Part shown: positions 45,519 to 53,405 of the stretch, in pieces
Layout of the letters: the number at the start of each line of letters is the position of its first letter
Position numbering within the stretch: position 1 is the stretch's first letter
Assembly (NCBI GenBank): GCA_023453795.1
Contig: JAEXSP010000007.1
Location: 124,001-188,000 of the forward strand
Length of the DNA: 64,000 bases
DNA from: Bacillota bacterium
Lineage (GTDB): Bacteria > Bacillota > Clostridia > Acetivibrionales > JAEXSP01
Reading direction: 5' to 3'
Made by a program: the position numbers and the translations under genes
The notes under the pieces: generated by a model
What the model was told of the DNA's origin: nothing
The model's database searches: none
Seen by the model: only the letters and a program-made list of their open reading frames with translations

Positions 45519-47276
45519 TTGCCGCAGGAATCAGGCAAGTCGTCTTCATTACGGCAGTTTAAGAGAATAATGGCATTGATGGAGAAAAGAATATGGATTT
45601 ATCTTGTCGGTATGATAGGGCTTGCTGTAACGATAGCTGTATGCCTGCAGCTTTTTACCGCCTACAAATTCAAGTCGCTTTTTGATTCTGCTCTGAACGG
45701 AAATATATCGATTGTAAAAAGAGACGCTGTTGAAATCGCAATAGCGATTTTGATTGTGAGTATTTTGAGCCCGATATTCAGTTATATATGTGAATTAACC
45801 ATACAAAAAACTATGGCAAGGATTCGAATCAGGGTATTTGAAAAAATTGAGCGTCTGCCTATGAGCTATTTTGACAAAATGCACAGCAGTGAGATCATGT
45901 CTTTTCTGAGCAACCACCTGAGTGCGATGGAAGGAGCGTACTTCTGGCCGGTATTAATGACATTGATTGCTGTAATCCTTGGGGTAGGTTCAACAGTCAT
46001 GATGCTGCAAATGAATTGCTGGATCGCTGTTTTTACGCTGATTATGGGAGTTATCTCGAGCCTTGCTAATACAAGGTTTACCAAACCCATGAGAAAAATC
46101 AGCGATAAAATACAGGAAAGCTCCACATCTGCGTCAGCATGTCTTGTTGACTTGTTCTGGGGTTTCAACATAATCAAGATATTTAAAATCGGAGAAATAC
46201 TTGAAAAACGTTTTCGGGAAAGAAACCGGGAATTTGCAAATACCTATATGAAATTCTTTAAACTAAATGCCGTGATAAACGGGGCAAACAGTGTTATGGG
46301 GAACATTACATCCATAGGCGTCATTGTCATGGGGTCGATTCTGATTGCCAATTCAAAAATGAGTATCGGTTCTACAATTGCATGTACACAGCTTTTTGGG
46401 GGTGTCAGCTTTATGTTTGTGCAGCTCGGCAGTTTCATGACACAAATGCAGAGGTCTCTAGCCGGTGCAAGCAGGATATTTGCACTGTTAGATGAGCAGG
46501 AGGAGTCGAATGGAACCGGCAGCTTGTTGTGTACGACAGATGACATGATAGCATTCCAGGATGTTATTTTCTCCTATGATGAGGGTAAAACTGTTTTGGA
46601 CGGCTTGAGCTTTTCCGTTCCCGCCGGAAAAACAACAGCTCTGGTTGGCCGCAGCGGTTGCGGTAAAAGTACCGTCTTTAAACTTTTACTTCGCTTTTAC
46701 CGCCAAAATTCGGGGTTGATCAACATTTACAGAAAACCGATTGAACATTTTACGATCGAACAGATCCGTGACATGATTGCCTATGTTCCGCAGGATGCCT
46801 ATCTTTTTCAGGGAACAATCGAGGAGAACATCCGGATCGGAGCCGAAAAAGCTTCAAGGGAGGATGTCATTCAAGCAGCCAAATCAGCATTTGCCCATGA
46901 TTTCATCATGGAATTGCCGAAAGCTTATGACACCCTGGTAGGGGAAAACGGCGCACGGCTTTCAGGCGGACAGAGGCAGCGAATCGCAATCGCGAGAGCA
47001 GTTATGAAAAATGCACCGATTTTGCTGCTGGACGAAGCCACATCAGCACTTGATTCGAAATCCGAGCAGATTGTGCAGCAAGCCTTGGATGCTTTGATGA
47101 AGAATCGTACCACAATTGTGATTGCACATCGGTTATCTACAATCAGTAATGCAGATATGATTTATGTTTTTGAAAACGGAAAAGTAACAGAACAGGGAAA
47201 GCACAAGGAATTGTTGGAAGCCGGAGGAGTATACAGCCGCTTTTTTGACTTGCAGTTTCACGGAATACAAACATAG
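45519..47276 (+). CDS. ABC exporter half-transporter 2 (TMD-NBD)
   Basis: Second half-transporter (585 aa), starting 16 bases after the first stops. Six transmembrane helices in residues 20-310, then an ATPase with Walker A GRSGCGKST, a canonical signature LSGGQRQR, Walker B ILLLDEATSALD and AHRLST. The start is taken as TTG 45519, because AGGAAGGGAG (45501-45510) ends eight bases before it; earlier in-frame codons lie in or before this site. Pairing with the preceding gene as a heterodimer is expected. This is the last gene with an obvious role in the natural-product pathway, although the downstream dehydratase-like genes continue on the same strand after 87 bases without a visible terminator. 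Confidence 0.93.
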   Translation: MPQESGKSSSLRQFKRIMALMEKRIWIYLVGMIGLAVTIAVCLQLFTAYKFKSLFDSALNGNISIVKRDAVEIAIAILIVSILSPIFSYICELTIQKTMARIRIRVFEKIERLPMSYFDKMHSSEIMSFLSNHLSAMEGAYFWPVLMTLIAVILGVGSTVMMLQMNCWIAVFTLIMGVISSLANTRFTKPMRKISDKIQESSTSASACLVDLFWGFNIIKIFKIGEILEKRFRERNREFANTYMKFFKLNAVINGANSVMGNITSIGVIVMGSILIANSKMSIGSTIACTQLFGGVSFMFVQLGSFMTQMQRSLAGASRIFALLDEQEESNGTGSLLCTTDDMIAFQDVIFSYDEGKTVLDGLSFSVPAGKTTALVGRSGCGKSTVFKLLLRFYRQNSGLINIYRKPIEHFTIEQIRDMIAYVPQDAYLFQGTIEENIRIGAEKASREDVIQAAKSAFAHDFIMELPKAYDTLVGENGARLSGGQRQRIAIARAVMKNAPILLLDEATSALDSKSEQIVQQALDALMKNRTTIVIAHRLSTISNADMIYVFENGKVTEQGKHKELLEAGGVYSRFFDLQFHGIQT

Positions 47277-47363
47277 ACAGCTGATGAAAAAGGCATTCAG
47301 TCACAAATAACATAAGTATAAATTGCCAGCCAATAGCCAATAATAACTTCTGAGGTGCTTTGT

Positions 47364-48356
47364 ATGGCAAAAAAAGTGGGGATACCCAGGAGTTTATTTT
47401 ATTATCAATACTATCCATTGTGGAAGACATTTTTGGAAGAGCTCGGAGCAGAACTTGTTCTCTCGGATTATACTTCAAAAAGCATTACCGACGAAGGCAT
47501 AAAGCTTTCTGTAGATGAGGCATGCCTGCCGGTAAAGATATTCCACGGGCATGTGAATGATTTGAAGGATAAGGTTGACTATCTGTTTATTCCACGTTTT
47601 ACAAGTGTGTCCAAAAATGAATATATCTGCCCGAAGTTCGGCGGACTTCCTGATATGATAAGACATTCAATCAGTGATTTACCGCAGATCATTGATGCTG
47701 AGGTCAATCTCAGAAAATCAAAAAAGAATGCTTTAAAAGCTGCATTTGAAATAGGCAGCTATTTTACCGACAACAAAAAGAAGATAAAAAAAGCATACGG
47801 AATGGCCTTGAAAAACTACCGCAATTTCAGAAAAAAGGTTGAGGGAGGAGCGCTGCCGGGCGATTTGCTCGGAAACAGGAAGACTATAATGAAAAAACAT
47901 GGCGGCGACGAGCTTAATATTGCTGTGATAGGTCATGTTTACAATTTGTATGACAATTTTGTCAACATGGATCTGATTTATAAACTAAACAGCAACGGTG
48001 CCAATGTAATTACTATGGATATGCTCGACACCCAAATAGTAAATCGAAAGCCCGGCATGCTAAGAAAAAAGATGTTTTGGAACCATGGTTCCAAAGCAAT
48101 AGGCAGTACTTTCAACATTTTGGAAAGAAATGACATAGACGGTGTAATATATCTCATGTCTTTCGGGTGCGGAATTGATTCCTTTGTAGCGGATATGGTT
48201 GAAAGAAGGATTCGTCAAAACAGCAGTCTGCCCTTTATTGTGCTTACCATAGACGAACATTCGGGAGAGGCGGGTTTCAATACGAGGCTTGAAGCATTTC
48301 TGGATATGATCAGGTTTACACAGCCATTTAACGCAAAATCTATACTTTCGACCTGA
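47364..48356 (+). CDS. 2-hydroxyacyl-CoA dehydratase-like / activase-associated protein, subunit 1
   Basis: Protein of 330 aa resembling the DUF2229-type proteins that accompany BcrAD/BadFG ATPases. Cysteines sit in the places expected for [4Fe-4S] binding in the dehydratase fold: ACLPVK (near residue 50), ICPKFGGLPD (near 90) and SFGCGIDSF (near 270), together with the TIDEHSGEAG motif near the C terminus. Start ATG 47364 has GAGG eight bases upstream. It forms a three-gene set with the next two genes. In many clostridia the same parts occur as one long fused 'CoA-substrate-specific enzyme activase'; here they are separate. The substrate is unknown; a role as an ATP-driven low-potential reductase is more likely than classical hydroxyacyl-CoA dehydration, but this is inference. 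Confidence 0.75.
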   Translation: MAKKVGIPRSLFYYQYYPLWKTFLEELGAELVLSDYTSKSITDEGIKLSVDEACLPVKIFHGHVNDLKDKVDYLFIPRFTSVSKNEYICPKFGGLPDMIRHSISDLPQIIDAEVNLRKSKKNALKAAFEIGSYFTDNKKKIKKAYGMALKNYRNFRKKVEGGALPGDLLGNRKTIMKKHGGDELNIAVIGHVYNLYDNFVNMDLIYKLNSNGANVITMDMLDTQIVNRKPGMLRKKMFWNHGSKAIGSTFNILERNDIDGVIYLMSFGCGIDSFVADMVERRIRQNSSLPFIVLTIDEHSGEAGFNTRLEAFLDMIRFTQPFNAKSILST

Positions 48357-48387
48357 AAGGGCATTGTTATGAAACGGGAGGTTTACA

Positions 48388-49503
48388 ATGACAATCACTT
48401 TCCCGCATATGGGAAACACATATATTACTGCAAAAGCCTTATTGGATGATTTGGGCACAGACTATATTGTTCCGCCGTTTAATAACCAAAAGGCTCTTGA
48501 ACTCGGTACAAAGTATGCGCCCGAACTTGCATGCCTTCCACTGAAAATTAATATCGGAAATTACATACAAGCGTATGAACAGGGTGCCGATACCATTATG
48601 ATAACCGGAGGGCGTGGACCATGCCGGTTCGGATACTATTCCGAAATGCATCGTGAGATTTTGAAGGATATTGGTTATGAGATGGATGTGATTGCTCTGG
48701 AATTGCCGGATAAAGGTATCCAGGAACTGCTTAGAAGAATCAGGGCAATTGCCGGCGGATTGAATGTTTACAAGATTCTACGGGCAATAAAAAATACTTC
48801 AAAGATATCAAAATTGGTAGATAATTTGGAAAAAGCTGCCTTTAAGGTAAGGGCATATGAAATAAAAAAAGGAGATGCCGACAGGATTTATAAGGAATTT
48901 CAGGCTGATGTTCTGAAAGTCAGAGGGTCGCTCGAAATAATGAAACTCATTGCATATACAGAAAAAAAGCTTAGAGCTGTTCCTTGTGATTATAAAACCC
49001 GTCCGCTGAAAATCGGAGTTGTAGGTGAAATATATACAACTATTGACCCTTATACAAACTTAAACCTCTATTCCAAGCTTGGAAGCATGGGAGTAGAGGT
49101 AGACCGTGCCGTAACTATAAGCAGCTGGGTTATAGACCATATGATAAGAAAGGTATTGCACCTGCCTGTTGATACGGAGTATATAAAGGCGGCAAAGCCT
49201 TACCTGGGAACAATGATCGGAGGCCATGCCCAGGAAACAATAGGCAATACGGTTCTGTATGCACAGAATGGGTATGACGGTGTGATTCAAATATATCCCC
49301 TTACCTGCATGCCTGAGATTGTAGCGGAAAGCATCCTGCCGGCTATAGAAAAAGATTATGATATGCCCATTCTTACCTTGATAATAGATGAAATGACAGG
49401 TGAAGCCGGGTACCTAACGCGACTGGAAGCTTTTGTAGATTTGTTGAGAAAAAGAAGGGAGAGAATGACTGTTGAAGGAAAATGGCTACTACATGGGGAT
49501 TGA
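48388..49503 (+). CDS. 2-hydroxyacyl-CoA dehydratase-like / activase-associated protein, subunit 2
   Basis: Distant paralogue of the preceding protein (371 aa), with the same three-cysteine layout: ACLPLKINIGNY (near 50), GRGPCRFGYYSEMH (near 77) and PLTCMPEIVAESI (near 312), and the IIDEMTGEAG motif that matches TIDEHSGEAG of subunit 1. The shared pattern suggests a heterodimer with one iron-sulfur cluster per subunit. A clear ribosome site (GGGAGG) precedes ATG 48388. The last 32 bases overlap the activase gene, showing tight coupling. Function not assignable beyond family. Confidence 0.75.
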   Translation: MTITFPHMGNTYITAKALLDDLGTDYIVPPFNNQKALELGTKYAPELACLPLKINIGNYIQAYEQGADTIMITGGRGPCRFGYYSEMHREILKDIGYEMDVIALELPDKGIQELLRRIRAIAGGLNVYKILRAIKNTSKISKLVDNLEKAAFKVRAYEIKKGDADRIYKEFQADVLKVRGSLEIMKLIAYTEKKLRAVPCDYKTRPLKIGVVGEIYTTIDPYTNLNLYSKLGSMGVEVDRAVTISSWVIDHMIRKVLHLPVDTEYIKAAKPYLGTMIGGHAQETIGNTVLYAQNGYDGVIQIYPLTCMPEIVAESILPAIEKDYDMPILTLIIDEMTGEAGYLTRLEAFVDLLRKRRERMTVEGKWLLHGD

Positions 49504-50470
49504 TGTCGGATCAGTCAGCACGAACCTTGTAATTTCAGATTCAAAGGGAATGATAATTGAGAAGTTATATTTAAGAACCAACGGACAGCCAATCAATGCA
49601 ATCCGAAAAGGAATTCATATCATTCATGAACGTATGGGAAAAATCAGGATAGATGGTGTAGGAACGACAGGAAGCGGAAGACAGTTAGCGGGAGCAATTG
49701 TGGGATCCGATGTAATTAAAAATGAAATTACATCTCATGCGGTTGCAGCCATGGAGCTTGTTCCGGGGGTCAAGACTGTTCTTGAAATCGGCGGACAGGA
49801 CTCAAAAATTATTATATTGAAGAATGGTGTTGTCAGTGACTTTGCAATGAATACAGTCTGTGCGGCCGGAACAGGTTCTTTCCTTGACCGGCAGGCATCA
49901 AGGCTTGAAATCCCTATCGAAGAGTTTGGTCATTATGCCCTGCGTTCCACAAGCACTGTCAGAATTGCAGGAAGATGTGCCGTATTCGCCGAATCTGACA
50001 TGATTCATAAGCAGCAGACCGGACAATGTATAGAAGACATCATCAATGGATTGTGTGAAGCTCTGGTCAGAAATTTTCTTAATAACCTGGCGAAGGGCAA
50101 AGACATTCAGGAACCGGTTGTGTTTCAAGGAGGAGTTGCTGCGAATGTGGGAATTGTTGCGGCGTTTGAACGGGCATTAGGGAAAAAGGTGACGATCCCG
50201 GAACATTATGATGTGATGGGAGCCTATGGTGCGGCTCTGCTGGCAAGGGAAAAGATGAGCCTTGGGAGCTCGGCGACCAATTTCTTTGGATTTGATGCGG
50301 CAGAAAAAGAACACAAGGCAAAAAGTTTTGAGTGTCACGGGTGCTCAAATATGTGCGAAGTCATCGAAATCTATTCGGATAACCAGATCCTTTCCCGATG
50401 GGGTGACAGATGCGGAAAATGGGCTGGCGACCTGGTTGCAGAAAGCACAAGGATGCCTACGGTAAGCTGA
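49472..50470 (+). CDS. BcrAD/BadFG-type ATPase: acyl-CoA dehydratase activase
   Basis: ATP-hydrolysing electron donor of the ASKHA fold (332 aa). Recognisable elements: phosphate-1 loop GIDVGSVSTNLV, GTTGSGRQLAG, EIGGQDSKII, the first iron-sulfur cysteine in NTVCAAGTGSF, the second in AGRCAVFAESD, and the adenosine loop FQGGVAANVG. In this family one [4Fe-4S] cluster is held between two monomers and ATP hydrolysis drives an electron to the partner dehydratase. A C-terminal extension with four more cysteines (CHGCSNMC and DRCGKW, near 290-320) is present. TTG 49472 is chosen because AAGGGAGAG ends eight bases upstream. It overlaps the preceding gene, and the two upstream cysteine proteins are its natural partners. 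Confidence 0.88.
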   Translation: MKENGYYMGIDVGSVSTNLVISDSKGMIIEKLYLRTNGQPINAIRKGIHIIHERMGKIRIDGVGTTGSGRQLAGAIVGSDVIKNEITSHAVAAMELVPGVKTVLEIGGQDSKIIILKNGVVSDFAMNTVCAAGTGSFLDRQASRLEIPIEEFGHYALRSTSTVRIAGRCAVFAESDMIHKQQTGQCIEDIINGLCEALVRNFLNNLAKGKDIQEPVVFQGGVAANVGIVAAFERALGKKVTIPEHYDVMGAYGAALLAREKMSLGSSATNFFGFDAAEKEHKAKSFECHGCSNMCEVIEIYSDNQILSRWGDRCGKWAGDLVAESTRMPTVS

Positions 50471-50478
50471 TAGATTTA

Positions 50479-50530
50479 AAAATATAGATATAGACAAAAT
50501 ATAGATATAGACAAAATATAGAGTATAGAG
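50479..50530. repeat. Short tandem repeat after the activase gene
   Basis: Two exact copies of AAAATATAGATATAGAC (50479-50495 and 50496-50512) followed by a partial, diverged third copy. It lies in the intergenic gap before the riboswitch promoter. No function is evident; it may be slippage-derived. Confidence 0.7.
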
Positions 50531-50542
50531 TTGCAAAATGTG

Positions 50543-50571
50543 TTGACAAGCTTTAAACAATGTGTTAAACT
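50543..50571 (+). promoter_or_regulatory. Promoter of the riboswitch transcript
   Basis: TTGACA at 50543-50548 and TAAACT at 50566-50571 with a 17-base spacer. Transcription would begin near 50578, at the edge of the aptamer. Confidence 0.65.
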
Positions 50572-50579
50572 TATATCAA

Positions 50580-50671
50580 TTAAAGGGGAGTAGCTTAAAA
50601 GTTATAAAGCCAACAACCGGCAGAGGTCAATTGCCTGGCTTTATACTCCGATGTGAAAGCAAGACCTTTAA
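50580..50671 (+). ncRNA. yybP-ykoY (manganese) riboswitch aptamer
   Basis: The sequence begins TTAAAGGGGAGTAGC and ends GCAAGACCTTTAA, the two conserved strands of the yybP-ykoY family. P1 pairs TTAAAGG with CCTTTAA. Internal pairings include GGAGTA with TACTCC and ATAAAGCCA with TGGCTTTAT around a CAACCGGCAG region. In the known family Mn2+ docks the two conserved loops and stabilises P1, so the downstream terminator cannot form and the gene is switched on. Family recognition is from memory of the consensus and is strong at both conserved strands. Confidence 0.88.
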
Positions 50672-50709
50672 CATGATTCCGAATAGGATTTGTGTTAAAG
50701 GTCTTTTTA
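50661..50709 (+). terminator. Riboswitch expression platform: intrinsic terminator
   Basis: AAGACCTTTAACA (50661-50673) and TGTTAAAGGTCTT (50693-50705) form a perfect 13-base-pair stem followed by T. The 5' arm contains the 3' strand of riboswitch P1, so the two structures are mutually exclusive. Confidence 0.9.
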
Positions 50710-50773
50710 TATGCGTGAAATGTTCAGACAAAATAATAATTGCTTACGTATATATATTGCAGGAGGACTGATT

Positions 50774-51382
50774 ATGAAACAATTTTGTCCCGAAATAGTT
50801 GTTACTGAGGAGTTGCACAACAACAAAGAGGTTGTTAATGTATTCCTTGACCGGAAGCTGGAAAAGGCGGAGCAAATAGATGAAAACGGCAAAAGCTTCG
50901 GTGTATTCATGCATTCCTTGATACTAAGCAATTATACGGAGATAACGATTACGAATGGAAACAGTATTGAGTTTACCGGAAATGAAAATGAGAAGGCAAT
51001 AGCTTTATTTACCTTGAACAAGGGCTTTGATAAAAACCTTATTGACGACCTGGCACCCAAAGTGTCTGAATTACAGATAGCTTCAGACCCTGAGCTGAAA
51101 CCAAGTGTACATTCAATCAATGAAAAATACCGCGTTGTTGCCAAGGGCAGCCCTGTAGATATGATGCAAAGATGTACGTATGTAATAATTGATTCAAGGG
51201 TGATTAAGCTCACCAGAAAGCTTACCAGGGAAATAAACAAGGCTTTCTGGACAATGGTGGCTAAAGGGTTAATGGTATATGCACTTGCTATTAAAGATTT
51301 GACGGATTTCAGGCAAAAAAACCTGGATGAAGCAGCATCGGACATGACTTTCGTAGCTCTTGTAGGAATAGGAAAGACTTAA
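50774..51382 (+). CDS. Protein of unknown function under riboswitch control
   Basis: 202 aa, not recognised. It is soluble-looking, with no signal peptide; one moderately hydrophobic stretch (WTMVAKGLMVYALAI) near residue 160 is probably a buried helix. The first half is beta-rich (VVNVFLDRKL, YTEITITNGNSIEFTGNE), and the second half is helical and basic (RVIKLTRKLTREINKAF). ATG 50774 is preceded by GGAGG at a good distance; the longer frame from 50711 has no ribosome site. The yybP-ykoY riboswitch directly upstream implies expression when manganese is high, yet the protein does not look like the usual targets (MntP, TerC-like or P-type ATPase exporters). No terminator is evident after it. 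Confidence 0.82.
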   Translation: MKQFCPEIVVTEELHNNKEVVNVFLDRKLEKAEQIDENGKSFGVFMHSLILSNYTEITITNGNSIEFTGNENEKAIALFTLNKGFDKNLIDDLAPKVSELQIASDPELKPSVHSINEKYRVVAKGSPVDMMQRCTYVIIDSRVIKLTRKLTREINKAFWTMVAKGLMVYALAIKDLTDFRQKNLDEAASDMTFVALVGIGKT

Positions 51383-51401
51383 AGCTGAAATAATCTTTTT
51401 G

Positions 51402-51860
51402 CTACAAATAATATTCTCTGTATGCCTTTTGATCTTCAACTAATATGAAATCTCTATAGGGCCTGTTTTTTTCATACTTCCACATAGTTATTTTAACAGG
51501 TGAAATTTTTATTACCCTGTTTCCTTCAAGGTGAGAGTATAGGGAGTAGGCGTTTGTATGTGCGGCAGAGAATTTTTCAATAAATTTTTCGTTGCCTTCT
51601 TCAAGAGGATGTCCCAGAAGCGTTGAAATACCTTCTATCTGGACATTTCCCTGGACTAAGGCAACATTTTTGTTGAATTCCATTTGTTTATACTTTTCAA
51701 AGGCAGTATCTGTTTGAAAAAAGATATTTAAGCCTTCATTTACAATACTTATAGCTCTTGCAGTCACTTTATCGTTCTTTGATGTTGCCAGATACCAGAT
51801 TTTATTCTGTTCAATTATTTTTTCAACTTCATTGAAGATAATTCTAAAGTCAAGCTCCAT
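51402..51860 (-). CDS. Pyridoxamine 5'-phosphate oxidase-fold protein
   Basis: 152 aa with the split-barrel flavin-binding pattern: IWYLATSKNDKVTARAISIV (strands 1-2), LNIFFQTDTAFEKYKQM and NVALVQGNVQIEGISTLLG. Members bind FMN, F420 or heme, and many reduce or bind flavin without true PNPOx activity, so no substrate is claimed. The start codon is at 51860 on the minus strand, with GGAGGC six bases upstream (51867-51872). It is convergent with the riboswitch-controlled gene (20 bases between stops) and divergent from RidA. It interrupts the otherwise plus-strand order. Confidence 0.8.
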   Translation of the reverse strand: MELDFRIIFNEVEKIIEQNKIWYLATSKNDKVTARAISIVNEGLNIFFQTDTAFEKYKQMEFNKNVALVQGNVQIEGISTLLGHPLEEGNEKFIEKFSAAHTNAYSLYSHLEGNRVIKISPVKITMWKYEKNRPYRDFILVEDQKAYREYYL

Positions 51861-51934
51861 AGTTTAGCCTCCATACTGAATGTATTCGGTTTTGATAATA
51901 GCCTAAACGGTTTTATATGTCAATCAAGATTTTT

Positions 51935-52012
51935 AATATAGTGGACTCGATAAACTGTATCAGGCATTAAAAAAGCAGTTGGCTGAGAACAATATTTTTG
52001 TTATAGTGGACT
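51935..52012. repeat. Direct repeat TATAGTGGACT upstream of ridA
   Basis: The 11-base string TATAGTGGACT occurs at 51937-51947 and 52002-52012. The stretch between and after can be read in frame with RidA for about 40 codons (ALKKQLAENNIFVIVDYKDT), so it may be a remnant of a small coding region. No function is assigned. Confidence 0.4.
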
Positions 52013-52059
52013 ATAAAGACACCGTGAGATTTTATAGACTTGAAAGGAAGTGTAAGTTT

Positions 52060-52440
52060 ATGAGCATTGAAGTTGTTGCAACAGATAACGCCCCTTCAGC
52101 AATTGGTCCGTATTCCCAGGCTATCATACATGGCAGCCTGATATATTCATCAGGGCAAATACCCATCAATCCGGCTACCGGAAATATTGAGGCTTCGGCT
52201 ATTGAGGAGCAAGCCCAGCAAGTGCTGGAAAATCTGAAGCATGTACTGGAAGCTGCGGGCAGCAATATGTCCAAGGTTATTAAAACAACAGTATTCATAA
52301 AGAATATGGGCGATTTTCCGAAAGTAAATGAAGTTTACTCAAAATATTTTATCGCTCCATACCCTGCAAGGTCTTGTGTAGAGGTTTCAAAACTGCCCAA
52401 GGATGTGCTTATAGAAATTGAAGCTGTTGCATATAAATAG
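52060..52440 (+). CDS. ridA: RidA family enamine/imine deaminase
   Basis: 126 aa, the usual size of the YjgF/YER057c/UK114 family. Motifs: TDNAPSAIGPYSQAI at the N terminus, SGQIPINPATG, and the C-terminal arginine in PARSCVEVSKLPKDVLIEIEAVA, which binds the substrate carboxylate. RidA proteins form trimers and hydrolyse reactive 2-aminoacrylate-type enamines released by PLP enzymes. ATG 52060 is chosen because AAAGGAAG precedes it and it gives the family's normal N terminus; the frame is open further upstream to 51979 but that would add an uncharacteristic segment. No tie to the biosynthetic cluster is visible. Confidence 0.92.
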   Translation: MSIEVVATDNAPSAIGPYSQAIIHGSLIYSSGQIPINPATGNIEASAIEEQAQQVLENLKHVLEAAGSNMSKVIKTTVFIKNMGDFPKVNEVYSKYFIAPYPARSCVEVSKLPKDVLIEIEAVAYK

Positions 52441-52464
52441 CACTCTTTCATGAGTGTTATTAAA
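52441..52464 (+). terminator. Weak terminator after ridA
   Basis: CACTC-TTTCAT-GAGTG hairpin immediately after the stop codon, followed by a short TTATT tract. The rest of the 356-base gap to the TetR gene holds only the promoter listed separately and AT-rich sequence. Confidence 0.5.
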
Positions 52465-52731
52465 ATCAGAGGTATGATTGTTCCAAAAGGAGAAATACGG
52501 AACGGTCATGCCTTTTTGTTATAATATGTAAACCATTCAGTGGCATATTTGTCGCTTGCTATAGGATATTGATAACCCAATATATCTCCGGTTCCAGTAG
52601 ATATTTTACGGAATAAGCTTGCAGTATTTTGACGTAGAACCTATTCTAGCACTGATTGCAACAAAAATAAACCATATTATTACTATATTTTACTCCTTTT
52701 GAACCCCTGTCATATATTTATTTACTATTCC

Positions 52732-52763
52732 CTATTGACAAATAGTGGAGTAGAAATTATAAT
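52732..52763 (+). promoter_or_regulatory. Consensus sigma-A promoter with overlapping palindrome (TetR gene)
   Basis: A perfect TTGACA (52735-52740), a 17-base spacer and a perfect TATAAT (52758-52763). The -35 lies inside the palindrome CTATT-GACA-AATAG (52732-52745), with ACTATT/AATAGT repeats around it. This is a plausible autoregulatory operator for the TetR-type repressor encoded 33 bases downstream. Confidence 0.75.
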
Positions 52764-52796
52764 GAGTATAAAGTCAGTGAGTGGAGAGTCATCGAA

Positions 52797-53381
52797 ATGA
52801 TAGAATCACAGAGAAAAAAACAAAAAAGCGAGACAAGGAAGAAACTGATTGAAGCAGCATTTGTCCAGTTGGCAAAAGGTCTCATTGCTGCAAGAACCAG
52901 CGACATTGCAAGTGCTGCAGGGGTGTCACACGGGACTTTCTTTGTACACTTTCCGACAAGAGAAGTTTTTTTGCAGGTTGTGATTGAGGAATTTGGAGTA
53001 CGCGTCTCCAAAAGACTTCATGAACTTGCCTCAAAAAATGGAAGCTTGAGGGAAGTACTTGAGGCACATGTTGATGGGTTGAGTGAATTTGAACCATTTT
53101 ATTCAAGACTGGTGTCAGAATGCAGCATGCTGCCGGAGGGTGTCAGAAATGCAATGATTATGATACAGTCCGCCATTTCATTTCATATAAGTATTGCAGC
53201 AGAAAAAGAAATGCAAAAAGGCATAATCCGGAGCTTTCCCATACATATGCTTTTTAATATCTGGATCGGACTGATCCATTACTATCTGACAAACAAGGAC
53301 CTTTTTGCTCCAAATGAATCTGTACTCAAACGTTACGGCAAAGAACTGGTAAATCATTATATGACTTTAATCTCTGCTTAA
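52797..53381 (+). CDS. TetR/AcrR family transcriptional regulator
   Basis: 194 aa. Residues 10-60 carry the TetR helix-turn-helix: TRKKLIEAAFVQLAKG, then ARTSDIASAAGVSHGTFFVHFPTREVFL. The remainder is an all-helical ligand-binding domain that I cannot assign to a subfamily. The gene has a consensus promoter with an overlapping palindrome, suggesting autorepression. The VOC and zinc-ribbon genes follow closely on the same strand and may be co-regulated. No transporter gene lies next to it, so the typical TetR-efflux pairing is absent. Confidence 0.9.
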   Translation: MIESQRKKQKSETRKKLIEAAFVQLAKGLIAARTSDIASAAGVSHGTFFVHFPTREVFLQVVIEEFGVRVSKRLHELASKNGSLREVLEAHVDGLSEFEPFYSRLVSECSMLPEGVRNAMIMIQSAISFHISIAAEKEMQKGIIRSFPIHMLFNIWIGLIHYYLTNKDLFAPNESVLKRYGKELVNHYMTLISA

Positions 53382-53405
53382 AAATTCATAGGAGGGGATA
53401 GAAAA

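Noticed and set aside
3149..47276. Phosphopantetheinyl transferase, type II thioesterase or dedicated resistance gene within the cluster
   Set aside because: None found; these functions must be supplied from elsewhere or, for resistance, by the ABC exporter pair.
47364..50470. A true 2-hydroxyglutaryl-CoA dehydratase operon
   Set aside because: The two cysteine proteins resemble activase-associated DUF2229-type proteins, and no CoA-transferase or other amino acid fermentation genes are nearby, so a fermentative pathway is not claimed.
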